A stretch of 64,000 nt of DNA, from the NCBI GenBank assembly GCA_029216955.1, contig JANAVB010010791.1, positions 902,685 through 966,684 on the forward strand, given 5' to 3'. The translations under genes were made by a program, and so were the position numbers. Within the stretch, counting starts at the first letter, position 1, and the number at the start of each line of letters is the position of its first letter. This document shows, in pieces, positions 11,351 through 23,576 of the stretch. This stretch comes from Iris pallida. Its lineage: Eukaryota; Streptophyta; Magnoliopsida; Asparagales; Iridaceae. The notes under the pieces were generated by a model. The model made no database searches and was not told where the DNA came from. It saw only the letters and a list, made by a program, of their open reading frames with translations.

Positions 11351-13389
11351 ACTGCTAGGCCCTCTGGCTCACAAGAATCCTCTGAATCAATTATCACAAG
11401 CTATCCGCAAAAAAGTCTCACAGCTATCAAGATATAGAAATCAAACCAGGTTTTGGGCGTTTAGGAAGTTGAGTAAAAATCATGTAATGATGTCCTCTAT
11501 ATTCTTCTCATTCTGCAAAACACTCGCACAATCATCAAAATCCAAGAATCCAAATAGTAATATCTGATCAGAATAAATGTCATCTAAAAAGAAATGGCAA
11601 CACTACCCAAGAGTCCACATGAGTCTATCAAATCCATATCCCAAGAATCATACTCCACATAATACTTAATTCTCAAACATATCCAAGGTCACAATTCCGA
11701 TACATAGGACAACTGTCAGCCCTATCTAGCTAAACTAGGATAACTCCTAGAATTAATGGTCAGGGGACAAGAATATATTAATTAATGCCGCCAAAAAATG
11801 GCAAAGATTGCATGAACTGCTCTGGAGCAGATCTACAACCCTTAAACCAAATAAGGACTAGGGTTGCAGACCATCCCCCGAGTGGAATCGTGCTCCTCAG
11901 GCTATCCGACGGATGAGACAGATCAAGTATCTAGGCGACTAATCTAGTCATGAGTCTACCTAGCAGGTACTGGAATCAGGTATACTATAAAAATAAATCG
12001 ATACGAGTCTAGTTCAGCAAACCAAAGGAACGGTTATGCCTAATTTTTTGAACCAAATTTCCAACCAGGAATTCTGAAAAAATTTGACAGAGTCTCCTTT
12101 GTATTCTAGACGGGAGCTCCCAGCAAATTGGGGCTAAATCCACTCAGCACAACACGCCGCAGAATCACAAACCAAGAACACTAAGTCCCAGGTTCCAGCA
12201 ACACTATAATGCATACTAGAAACCAAACCCTAGCCGAGAATACTAAGTCTAGGCTTCCAGCAGCGCTACGATGTGTACTGGGTGCCAAGCCAATACATGC
12301 AACAAGAATCGCCACGCAGGGCACATCAAAACCCACAGTCATATCCAAGTCACAAGTACAGTCACAGAAATAGTTAGCCAAAGCCGTCACCCGACCGCGA
12401 GTCAGACCCGAGGCACATGGGGACAATACATACATGTGAGTCGTGCTCGTGTCCTCGGAGGTATGGATGACCCGTCTGAGTTGTCCGATACGGCTTGACC
12501 CGGTAATGAACCAAGCTATCCTAAGTTATCATCATGGCAGTCTACAACTATGCTACACTACTCACAGTTATACATTTACAATTACAAATGAATTAAATAC
12601 AATAAAATCTAGGAGAGGGGGCAAGAGTCGTTAATGAGCAAAGGATACTTGCCTAGAGGGCTCGGCTAGGTAAGCAAGTCTTCAGCGATCGGGATCCAAG
12701 TAGCATGTCCATCGAGGTCCTCAGAACACAAAATAAACAATCATTAGAATTAAAATATTAAAATAAAAGAACAATCACAAGAGATGGCAGGAGGATATAC
12801 CGCGTAGTTCCCGTAAACAGTGCAAGGATCTGGCATAAAAATCGAGGCACGTAGATCGATATGAACACGCAAACTGAGACATGCACATAAATCGAGATAC
12901 GCACAAGAATTGAGATGACACAAAGATCGAGGCAAGCGAGAAACATAATATGCACATAAATTGAGACGTGTACGTAGATCGATATAGGCACGCAAATTAA
13001 AACATACACGTATATCTAGATGATGCGCAATATATACGACACGCAAATCATTACGTGCACGTAAATCGAAATGGTGTAAGACTCAAAGAAGCACGCAATT
13101 TAATGCGCCACACAGATCGGTACGTGCACGCAAATCAATATGACACGAGGTCCAAAGTGGTACATAAACCGATGCGGCACGTAAATTGGTGCGTGTATGC
13201 AAATCGCAGCGACAAGGGTTACGAGGTAGGCAAAAAGGTCGAGATACGAAAATTGACACAACACAAAAACTGAGATAGCACATTGCCCGAGGCAGTGTGG
13301 GGCTCGAGGAGACCTGCTGTCCAAGGCAGTACGTGAATCGGGGCACAAGTAAAATAAGGTACGTGCAAAATGAGGCACACATGTCCCAA
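11351..13389 (-). repeat. Middle piece of the split minus-strand gypsy LTR
   Basis: No gene is supported; predicted short ORFs have repetitive or Cys/Leu-rich low-complexity products. From about 12780 to 13389 it is an imperfect tandem array that resumes at 22504 on the far side of the 9.1-kb element. That continuity shows the two blocks were one. The stretch 11351-12780 is AT-rich and unremarkable. Confidence 0.5.
12780..13389. repeat. Degenerate tandem repeat, left part
   Basis: Roughly 17-22-base units around the consensus 'gcacgtaaatcgaga' repeat dozens of times with drift (for example near 12880, 12950, 13060, 13120, 13190). The late units become GC-richer ('gcccgaggcagtg'), matching the style of units at 22530-22740. 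The many overlapping Cys/Tyr/Val-rich minus-strand ORFs here are by-products of the repeat. Confidence 0.75.
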
Positions 13390-16300
13390 TGTCACGACCC
13401 GCACCCTGTTTAGGGGCACGAGAACGTGGGTACGTCTAGCCTACGCCGCAGTATCGGTGGTATAACGCTGTATAGGTCATCTATAACATCTATCAACTAA
13501 CAATATGAATCATATAACATGTTTTCTCCTCACGGAGGTATAATATGACATCTCAACTATATAATCTCAATCATAAATCTAAGGAAGATAGAGCACGATA
13601 TGGAATCAGATAAAAGGAATAAACTGAATAAATAGTAGAGTTATCAAAACACACAAGTCTAGATGTCCAACACAAATAAGTACATATCCTGAATATAATA
13701 AGTCTCATCTAAAAATCGGAACAATCCGATAAAATATGAAAACTAATACTTCTAAACTATAACTAGGGCAATATCTACTGAGCCCGATCCTCCTCAGGCT
13801 CCTGTGTACTACCCTCGTATGCCTCGTAGAAGGTAGGACAGTCATTTATGCCATCTGTAATATTTTATCAACATATCCAGTCAGGATGGAACAAGTAAAT
13901 CTCTTCTAATAGTTCAAAATAATTAACAAAACTATAAAGTAGTAAAATAGAGAATGCTATATACGATGAAGGAAAACATGTCCGAGGCAACATAAACTGA
14001 AGAGAAATCTGTGAGAACATGTAATAGAAAAGAACTACTATAACAAGATAAAGCAATGTAATGGTGGACTGAAAGTATAAAACTGTAATAGACAATGGGT
14101 TTCGGAATACCAGTTGGATATGTGATAGGATTGGGATATTCAATGATTACAATAAGGAAAGCTAGCTCAACCATACGTGAAATGTATGCTTAGCTAGTAG
14201 CCGATGATTATACTATTTGCCGACAGTTCTTGATCACATATCTAACTAGTATTACCCCCGCCCCAACTGAAATGATGGATCCAACCATGGCATGTTACTA
14301 GCCAATATTAACCAATATTTATCCAATGTTATCCAATACCAATAAGAAAAGTATTCGGTCAATAATATCCAATATTATCCAATACCAACAAGAACAGTAT
14401 TCGATACCATCACGAAGAGTTAAGGTAAAATCTCATGACTGAAGATCCAATAACAATACCAATTCATGTACAATCGTGTCAAGAATCATAAGTAACATTT
14501 CTAAATACTTGAATTATAGTGGTAATCAAAATAATAAAAACTATCAGAGAATGTACTCGCCTGATATCTTGAGTGATTGATGTATACAGATGTCTGAACC
14601 AGAGTCACAAGGTCCTATTTAGAGCAATACAGGTTATAATGTATTTAATGTATAATAACTAATGTGTACAATATGATCTACATGATACTATGCCTCTCTA
14701 GGTCAAAAGTCAATCTTTGGTCTGCTCTTAGTCAAACTAAGTCAACATCGAGGGTTTGGTCAACTGTTTAGGCAAAGGGGTCAACTCTATCTAGGCTAGT
14801 CATAATTCTAACCATAGACCCACATATTCTATGATACCTTATAGTACTTTATCATATACATATATATCATGCATGAATTCTCAACAAGCCACATACACTA
14901 TGGTATCCCAAATCACATATATCACTATAGATACTATCCACTTACCCTTAGCCCATATCTCAAATACCTTAACTATTAGTCAATACCTTAGTTCTAAGGT
15001 CAATACCTTACGTAAACTAGATTATCTAGCCAATGCTAGTCAATACCTCGTTTCTAGGTCTATACCTATCATCCATAATAGCTAATATTACCAAGTATCA
15101 ATACATATATCTTACATCTCTACTAGTTACCTACTATCTAGGATTACTTTAGCCAATTTATCCTTTATATATACATGGATGTACCCAATGCCTATTACAT
15201 ATACCATTAACTTTACCTACCCATAACATATACTAATATACCCTGGTCCTATTAGTGTCCCAATACCAATGCCTTGGTGGGAAGTCCAATACCTTAGTCT
15301 AGGTATAAATACCTTAGCTACCAATATCAATCTTAGATATCTAGTATCTACCCTAAGCTACTAGCTAACCAATATCTTAACAACTAACCTTAGTATCTAG
15401 GTAAACTCCTTTACCTTGAAGGTAAACCCAATATCTCACCTTGTAGGTAAACCAATATCTTAAGGTAAAGGTAAATCTAAGATACATTATCTACTCCTAA
15501 GATACTAACATCTAGTATCTTAAGATACTATCTATCTTAACTCTAACATCAACTAGACACTAACTAACCATATAATCTTCTAACTCTAATATATCATAGA
15601 TACTAAGATATCTATATACACTAATTATCTTAACTTCTAAGATAACTCTAACATATCCCAACTATCTCTAATACTAATACTTGATACCAAGTAGGATACC
15701 TTACTCAAGTTCCAATACTCTCTTATCCTTACTCATGATACTTGAGTGTCACGATACCAATATCCTCATGGTACCCAAGTATCATACTAGTACCTTGCCC
15801 AAAACTTTAATACCTTCACACATAACTTATTTATATTTGGCCTACTTGATAACCATTTGTATCAACATTAACACACAATACCTAACACATATTACCCAAC
15901 ACTAATATATATATATACATATATATGTACTATATCATACATATACTCGACAACCTATGGTACCTACATTCACTTAACATCCATACTACATAGGCTCATA
16001 GGTTACACAAAATGCCTATGTCGTATAGTCACTTTTCTACTTAAAATTAATATTGTACCAATTAGACCTTCACTAAATTCTAGGATTAAAGTACGTCTTA
16101 CCCCTTCGTATTAGCTTTCTGAAACTTCAAATGGATCACATTTTCGTGTCTGAAAGCTCCCGAAATCGCGAAAACACCGAAACGCGTTCGTCTTTCGGAC
16201 AGCTGACACTCAAACAGTTTTACAGAAAGTTTTAGAACGATTTTGTTCTATTAATATATATATTTTGAAAGCTAACTTTGATATGGTTCTTTTAAAAAAA

Positions 16301-17419
16301 TGAAGATTAATTGAAGTTCTGAGCTAAAAGTTATGGCATTTCTAAGTTGTTATGGCTACTAAAAATGTCGATAAATCTTATGACGAATTTGGGTTGTTTG
16401 GACAAAAAAAACACATGTATATACCCAAATCTAACCAGGTATATCATGAGATTCCATGACACAATGCCACGTATCCAATTTAGGACATATACACCCAGTC
16501 TCGACTCAAAAAAGACACGATGTTCCTTTGGGGACACGTATCGAACACTTGGTGGTCACAAATTCGATTTACCATAATTTGTATCAAAATGAAATGAGAA
16601 AAACCTTCAAATAGGAAAGGAGAGCCTCAACTCCTTTCTAATGGTATCCTAATACAAATGGGTCCTAAATGAATGTAGTTACACTAATGAAATAAAATGG
16701 AAGGGTTTAGAGAGCTCATACCAAAAGGAAGATGGATTTCCAATGTAAAATTCCTAGATCTAGATCTCCACCAAGCTTCAAGACTCCAAATCCTTCCAAT
16801 CCCTTCTTAACTAGACAATAGAGGCTTCTCCTCTCCAAGGGGGAGAGAAGAAACGAATTTGGCTCAATTTGGAGAAAATTTGGATGTATGAGCAATTTGG
16901 GGAAAAAAGCTCCTAAATTGGGGCTTGAAATAAAAATGGAAAGAGGAAGAAGATGAAGTGGAGTTTTATAAACAATGTGGGCTGCCATAGGGGTTTAGGG
17001 TTAGGGTTTTGGGCAATAGGAAATATCCACTAAACCCTTTTCTTTAGTCATGACAAGTTAGGGATTAAACCTCTCTTCCTAATGAGGTGTGTAGTTAAGC
17101 CTTCTAACTAATTCTTCTAATCTAGCTAGAGACTAACTAAAGTTTAATTAGGCTAGTCCTAATCATCTTGTTGGGTGGTCATGACAAGTAGGTTTGGGTC
17201 TTCTAGGATCTCTAATCATCATTCTAATCTAAAGGCTAACCATCTAATCATATTCAAAATATAATACATGCACCATATTGACTATTTAAATAATTAACCA
17301 AAATATAAAGTTTAGTTTTCAAAAATAATTAGCACTCAAGATATAATATGAAACCACACTGTTAACACTAATTAGAAAAAAGTCAAAAATAATCCCGTTC
17401 CAGGAAAGTGGTGGTGACA
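13390..17419 (-). repeat. 3' LTR (minus strand) of the 4-kb-LTR element
   Basis: Begins tgtcacgacc on the plus strand and ends tggtgaca. On the minus strand the U3 lies at the right: 'gccca' motifs and a TATA-like tttataaaac near 16965-16975 come before a pyrimidine-rich leader. The block 15000-15700 is dense in short palindromes built from 'accttaaggt' and 'aagatatctt'. ORFs here are low complexity and recur in the partner LTR, so I call none of them. Confidence 0.9.
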
Positions 17420-18440
17420 AATCTACCCCCCTAGAAAAATTTTGTCCTCAAAATTTAAAGTTAGTCGTACTCCATCTAGGTCAAACCCCCAATAATCAAA
17501 GTCAAGAAAATTCTATCTAATAACATGCAAGATCATGGTTCCACTGGTCATAATTTTATAGTCTCAAACATGGTCACTACACTATCTAGCACAGCATAAA
17601 ATATCCTGACAGGTACTAATGAAATCACACAACAAGATGGAAAAGAAGAACAAAAAAGACATACATGCTAACCCGTCACCCATAGCATCGCTCCTCGACA
17701 GTCAGCGCAAAAGCCCTGCCCCTCTAGGGTATATCCCTCTGATGGTGCGGGACATAGTGTTGCGCCACAGGTGGCCTAGCTCCCCCTATCTACTTCATGA
17801 TACTCAAGTAACATCCACACTGATATTCCACTCTATTATACAAGGGCATCATCTATATGATATCTATTCTGCAATCTGATATTCCTATCCGTCTATCCAG
17901 AACCACATTACCAGAATCCTTCTTACGCCAGTAAGTATGGTTGCGATAATCCATAGAGTCCACAACTAAGGTACATACCTCTAGAATCATGGTATTTAAA
18001 ATTTTTGCATTGTCGCAGCTTGGCTACGAAAACTTTAAATTTCTATACCCGAGAAATACATCCAAAATCAGACTCTATCTCATCGCCATGCCAGCTAATA
18101 TGGCTGTAGAAGAATTTAGATAACATAACTGAGGCAACCTAGCCCATAAGTTTTACCTTGGTAGAAAATCAAGTCAACAATGAACACCAAGAATTAAATT
18201 CAATAACGAACAAGGAAAGTAGACCAAAACTGTTGCAATCGAATTTCGATATAGTTTATAATGAGATTCTCAAGGGTCATCCCAGGAATCTTCTCAAGTA
18301 GTCCTAACTATGATTTAGTAACTCTCTATACAGCCTAATCCTATATCATAATAGCAGGCTCGTAGCAGCACTCTAAGTCGAGCACCACTATGAAATTACA
18401 CTAGTTGCGACTCTGAACCGCATGGGCCACCACAAAAATG
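17420..18440 (-). other. Non-coding interior of the 4-kb-LTR element
   Basis: About 1 kb between the LTRs. Apart from the polypurine tract at the left end and the candidate primer site at the right end, I see no protein domain. ORFs are under 90 codons and match nothing recognisable. Confidence 0.75.
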
Positions 18441-20946
18441 TGTTACGACCCGCACCCTATTTAGGGACATGAAAACGTGGGTACATCCAGCCTACGTCGC
18501 AGCGTTAGCGGTAGAATGCTGTATAAGTCATCTATAACACCTATCAACTAACAATATGAATCATATAACCTGTCATCTCCGCACGGAGGTATAATATGAC
18601 ATCTCAACTATATAATTTCAATCATAAATCTAAGGAAGATAGAGCATGATATAGAATCAGATAAAAGGAATAAACTGAATAAATAGTAGAGTTATCACAA
18701 CACACAAGTCTAGATGTCCAACACAAATAAGTACATATCCTGAATATAATAAGTCTCATCTAACAATCGAAACAATCCGATACAACATAAAAATTAATAC
18801 TTCTAAACATTAACTAGGGCAATATCTACTGAGCTAGATCCTCCTCAGGCTCCTGTGTGCCACCTTCGTTTGCCTCATAGAAGGTAGGACAATCATCTAT
18901 ACCATCTTTAATATTTTATCAATATATCCAGTCAGGATGGAACGAGCACATCTCCTCTAACAGTTCAAAATAATTAACAAAACTATAAAGCAGTAAAATA
19001 GAGAATGCTATATACGATGAAGGAAAACATGTATGAGGCAATATAAACTGAAGAGAAATCTGTGAGAACATGTAATGGAAAAGAACTACTATAACAAGAT
19101 AGAGCAATGTAATGGTGGACTGAAAGTATAAAACTGTAATAGACAATGTGTTTTGGAATACCAGTTGGATATGTGATCGGATTGAGATATTCAATGATTA
19201 CACTAAGGAAAGCTAGCTCAACCATACGTGCAATATATGCTTAGCTAGTAGCCGATGATTACACTATTTGCCGATGGTTCTTGATCACATATCTAACTAG
19301 TATTACCCCCGCCCCAACTAAAACGATGGATCCAACCATGACACGCCAATGTTAACCAATATTTATCCAATATTATCTAATACCAACAAGAACAATATTC
19401 GATCAATAATATCCAATGTTATTCAATACCAACAAGAACAGTATTCAATACCATCGCGATGAGTTAAGGTAACATCTCATGACTGAAGATCCAATAACAA
19501 TACCAATCCGTGTACAATCGTGTCAAAAATCATAAGTAACATTTCTAAATACTTGAATTATAGTGGTAATCAAAAAAATAAAAACTATCAGAGAATATAC
19601 TCGTCTGATACTCTGATTGATTGATGTATACAGATATCTGAACAGGAGTCACAATGTCCTATTTAGAGCAATACAGGTTATAATATATTCAATGTATAAT
19701 AATTAAAGTGTATATTGCAATCTACATGATACTATGCCTTTCTAGGTCAAAAGTCAACCCTTGGTCAACTCCTAATCAAACTAAGTCAACATCTAGGATT
19801 TGGTCAACTGTCTAGTAAAAGGGGTCAACTCTATCTAAGCTAGTCATAATTCTAACCATAGACCCACATACTCTAGGATACCTTATAGTACTATATCATA
19901 TACATATATCATGCATAAATTGTCAACAAGTCACATATACTATGGTATCCCAAATCACATATATCATCTATAGATACTATCCACTTACCCTTAGTCCATA
20001 TCTCAAATACCTTAACTATTAGTTAATACCTTAGTTCTAAGGTTAATACCATACGTAAACTAGATTTTTTAGTCCATGCTAGTCAATACCTCATTTCTAG
20101 GTCTATACCTTGAAGGTATCAGCCATAATAGCTAATATTACCAAGTATCAATACATATATCTTGCATCTCTAATAGTTACCTACTATCTAGGATTACTTT
20201 AGCCAATTTATCCTTTATATATACATGGATGTACCCAATGCCTATTACATATACCATTACCTTTACCTACCCATAACATATAGCAATATACCTTGGTCCT
20301 ATTGGCATCCCGATACCAATACCTTGGTGGGAAGTCCAATACCTCAGTCTAGGTATAGATACCTTAGCTACCAATATCAATCTTAGATATCTAGTATCTA
20401 TCCTAAGCTACTAGCTAACCAATATCTTAATATATAACCTTAGTATCTAGGTAAACCCATTTACCTTGAAGGTAAACACAATACCTTACCTTGTAGGTAA
20501 ACCATTACCTTAAGGTAAAGGTAAATCTAAGGTACACTATCTACTCCTAAGATAATAACATCTAGTATCCTAAGATACTATCTATCTTAACTCTAACATC
20601 TACTAGACACTAACTAACCATCTAATCTTCTAACTCTAATATATCATAGAAACTAAGATATCTATATACACTAATTATCTTAACTTTTAAGATAACTCTA
20701 ACATATCCCAACTAACTCTAATACTAATACTTGATACAAAATAGGATACCTTACTCAAGTTCTAATACTCTCTTATCCTTACTCATGATACTTGAGTGTC
20801 ACGATACCAATATCCTCATGGTACCCAAGTATCACACTAGTACCTTGTCCAAAACTTTAATACCTTGACACATAACTTATTTGGCTTACTTGATAACCCT
20901 TTGTATCAACATTAACACACACTAACTAAGACATATTACATAACAA

Positions 20947-21009
<63 letters not shown>

Positions 21010-22498
21010 TGTATACTATATCATAGATATACTCGACAACCTATGGTACCTACATTCACATAATATCCATACTACATAGGCTCATAGGTTACACAAAATG
21101 CTTATATCGTATAGTCACTTTTCTACTTAAAATCAATACTGTACCACTTAGACCTTCACGAAATTCTAGGATAAAAGTATATTACACCTTCGTATTTGCT
21201 TTCTGAAACTTCAAACGGATCGTATTTTCGTGTTCGGAAGCTCCCGGAATCGTGAAAACACCGAAACACGTTCGTCTTTCGGACAGCTGACACTCAAACA
21301 GTTTTACAGAAAGTTCTAGAACGATTTTGGCCTATTAATATATATATTTAGAAAACTAACTTCGATACAGTTCTTTTAAAAAAGGGAGATTGATTAAAGT
21401 TCTGAGCTAAAATTATGGCATTTCTAAGTTGTTATGGCTACTAAAAACGTGGATGAATATTATGACGAATTTGGGTTGTTTAGACAAAAGAAACACATGT
21501 ATATACCCAAATATAACCATGTGTATCATGAGATACCATGACACAACACTACGTATCCTATTTAGGAGACATACACCCAATCTCGACTAAAAAAAAAAGA
21601 CACAAAGTTCCTATGGGGACACGTATCGAACACTTGTGTTCACATGTTCGATTTTCCCCAATTTATATCAAAATAAAATAGGAAAAACCTTCAAATAGGA
21701 AGAGGAGAGCCTCAACTCCTCTCTAATGGTATCCTAATGCAAATGGGTTCCTAAATTAATGCTGTTACACTAATGAATAAAATGGAAGGGTTTAGAGAGC
21801 TCATACCAAAAAGGAGATGGATTTCCAATATAAAATTCCTAGATCTAGATCTCCACCAAGCTTCAAGGCTCCAAATCCTTCCAATCCCTTCTTAGCTAGC
21901 CAATAGAGGCTTCTCCTCTCCAAGGAGGAGAGAATGAAACAAATTTGGCTCAATTTGGAGAAAATTTGGATGTAGTAGCAATTTGGGAGAAAAAGCTCCT
22001 AAATTGGGGTTTGAAATGAAAATGGAAAGAGGAAAAAAATGAAGTGGGGTTTATAAACAATGTGGGCTACCATAGGGGTTTAGGGTTAGGGTCTTGGGCA
22101 ATGGAAAATGTCCACTATGCCCTTCTCTTTAGTCATGACAAGTTAGGGATTAAACTTCTCTTCCTAATGAGGTGTTTAGTTTCTAACTAATTCTTCTAAT
22201 CTAGCTAGAGACTAACTAAAGTTTAATTAGGCTAGTCCTAATCATCTTATTGTGTGGTCATGACAAGTGGGTTTCGGTCTTCTTGGATCACTAATCATCA
22301 TTCTAATCTAAACGCTAACCATCTAATCATATTCAAAATATAACACATGCACCATATTGACTATTTAAATAATTAACCAAAATATAAAGTTTAGTTTTCA
22401 AAAATAATTACCGCTCAAGATTTAATATGAAACCACACTATTAACAGTAATTAGGAAAAAGTTAAAAATACCCCTGTTCCAGGAAAGTGGTGGTAACA
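18441..22498 (-). repeat. 5' LTR (minus strand) of the 4-kb-LTR element
   Basis: Direct-repeat partner of 13390-17419, with many substitutions and a larger AT dinucleotide run at 20947-21006. It ends ggtaaca where the partner has ggtgaca. The cccga TSD copy follows. Confidence 0.9.
20947..21006. repeat. (AT)n microsatellite
   Basis: About 60 bases of almost pure AT dinucleotide, expanded relative to the corresponding place in the other LTR (about 15905-15925). Confidence 0.9.
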
Positions 22499-22503
22499 CC
22501 CGA

Positions 22504-23576
22504 GAAAATGCGAAGAACAAGAGTACGATGCTCGAGGCAGCACAAAAATCGAGGGTACACTCACACCGGGGAACACAACCCGAGGAAAGGCACAGAGCAC
22601 GAGGGCTCATTGCCCGAGGAGCACGCAGCTCGAGGCTGTACGTGCATCGAGGCACACGACCCAAAGAGCACGAAGCCCGAAGCCAACTCGCTGCTCAAGC
22701 AGTACGGGGCCCAAGGGCGTTCCGCTGCTCGAGGCTGGCACAGCGCTCACGGCGGAGGCACTGGCCGCCGGAGAAGAACAGAGAGGGGGAGAGACAGGGA
22801 AGCGAGGGAGGTCGGCGGCGGCGCTGGAGATGACCCATGGCGGTGCGGCGCTCTGGGCGGCCGGAGGACCGAGAAAGGAAGGGGGAGCTAGAAGTGGTTG
22901 TGGTCGCGGGGGTGACGGGCGGCCGGGCTGGAGGTCGGTGGCGGTGGCTGTGGAAGTAGTGGTGGTGGAGGTGCCGGGTGATGGTGGTGGCCGCTACGGT
23001 GGTGGGTAGCGGAGGAGATGGTGACGATGATGGTGGTGGTCGTGGAAGTGGTGGTGAAGGTGGTACAAGCATTGGTGCAGGCTAAGGGGCGACGGTGGTG
23101 CCGGATGGAGGAGGCCGAGAAAGGAGAGAGGGTGGAGGGTGAGGATGGGGGGAGTGCTCCATGGAGAGAGAGAGGGAGAAATCGATAGTGAGGGGGGTGA
23201 GTGAGCCGGTTCTCCAGAGAGGGGTGAGGAGGAAGAGTGGGAGAGAGGGGAGTTAGGTAGGGGGAAGGTGAGAGTAAGGGAGAGTATGGGTTGGGGTTAG
23301 GGTTAGGTAAAAGGAAGGGGTAGATATAGGAATAAGTAAAATAATAATAATACCAATGACAATAATAATAGGAATAACCTTAAAATAAAATAACAGACTC
23401 TACAATTAATAAATTAATAAAATAGCAATAGTAATAACCAATATACATGCTTTCAACAATCGAGGCCAAATCAAGATCAAAAAACTTAAATAAAATTTTA
23501 AACAAATACAAAATTTTAAAATCACTGTGAATATGAAATACAGTCATATTCCTATTTTCAAAATATGGATTTGACA
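22504..23576 (-). repeat. Right piece of the split minus-strand gypsy LTR
   Basis: Resumes the tandem array of 12780-13389 (22504-22745, units around 'gcacgaggctcgag'). It continues with a GC-rich, GGT-rich stretch (22745-23060) and a purine-rich stretch (23100-23290) that on the minus strand reads as a pyrimidine-rich leader. An AT-rich part follows, ending ttgaca at 23576, which on the minus strand gives the LTR-like start tgtcaaatcc. That right edge is tentative, because no TSD can be matched with the outer end off the window. The ORF at 22487-22891 is repeat-encoded. Confidence 0.45.

Larger units (their letters stand above)
13390..22498 (-). mobile_element. Minus-strand gypsy element with 4-kb LTRs and 1-kb non-coding interior
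   Basis: Two direct repeats, 13390-17419 and 18441-22498, both tgt...aca, flank only 1,021 bases. Orientation is minus: next to the left LTR lies a polypurine tract (17420-17435 on the minus strand) preceded by 'ttgaggacaaaattttt', the decayed chromovirus 3' signature. Next to the right LTR lies the candidate primer site tggtggcccatgcgg (18418-18432, minus). Flanks cccaa (13385-13389) and cccga (22499-22503) are a TSD with one change. The LTRs differ at more than ten of their first 110 bases, far more than the neighbouring element, so this insertion is older. No gag or pol remains: either a large deletion derivative or a non-autonomous LARD-like element. Confidence 0.88.

Noticed and set aside
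12750..13419. Cluster of Cys-rich minus-strand ORFs that might be secreted peptides
   Set aside because: All frames of the same short degenerate repeat; no signal peptide plus conserved Cys spacing that is independent of the repeat.
22487..23072. Arg/Gly-rich plus-strand and Pro-rich minus-strand ORFs
   Set aside because: They fall in the tandem array and GGT-rich tract, have no domain and are split between families of repeats.
23280..23330. Telomere-like ggttagggttagg
   Set aside because: Only two units and not the plant TTTAGGG repeat; part of a purine-rich LTR leader.
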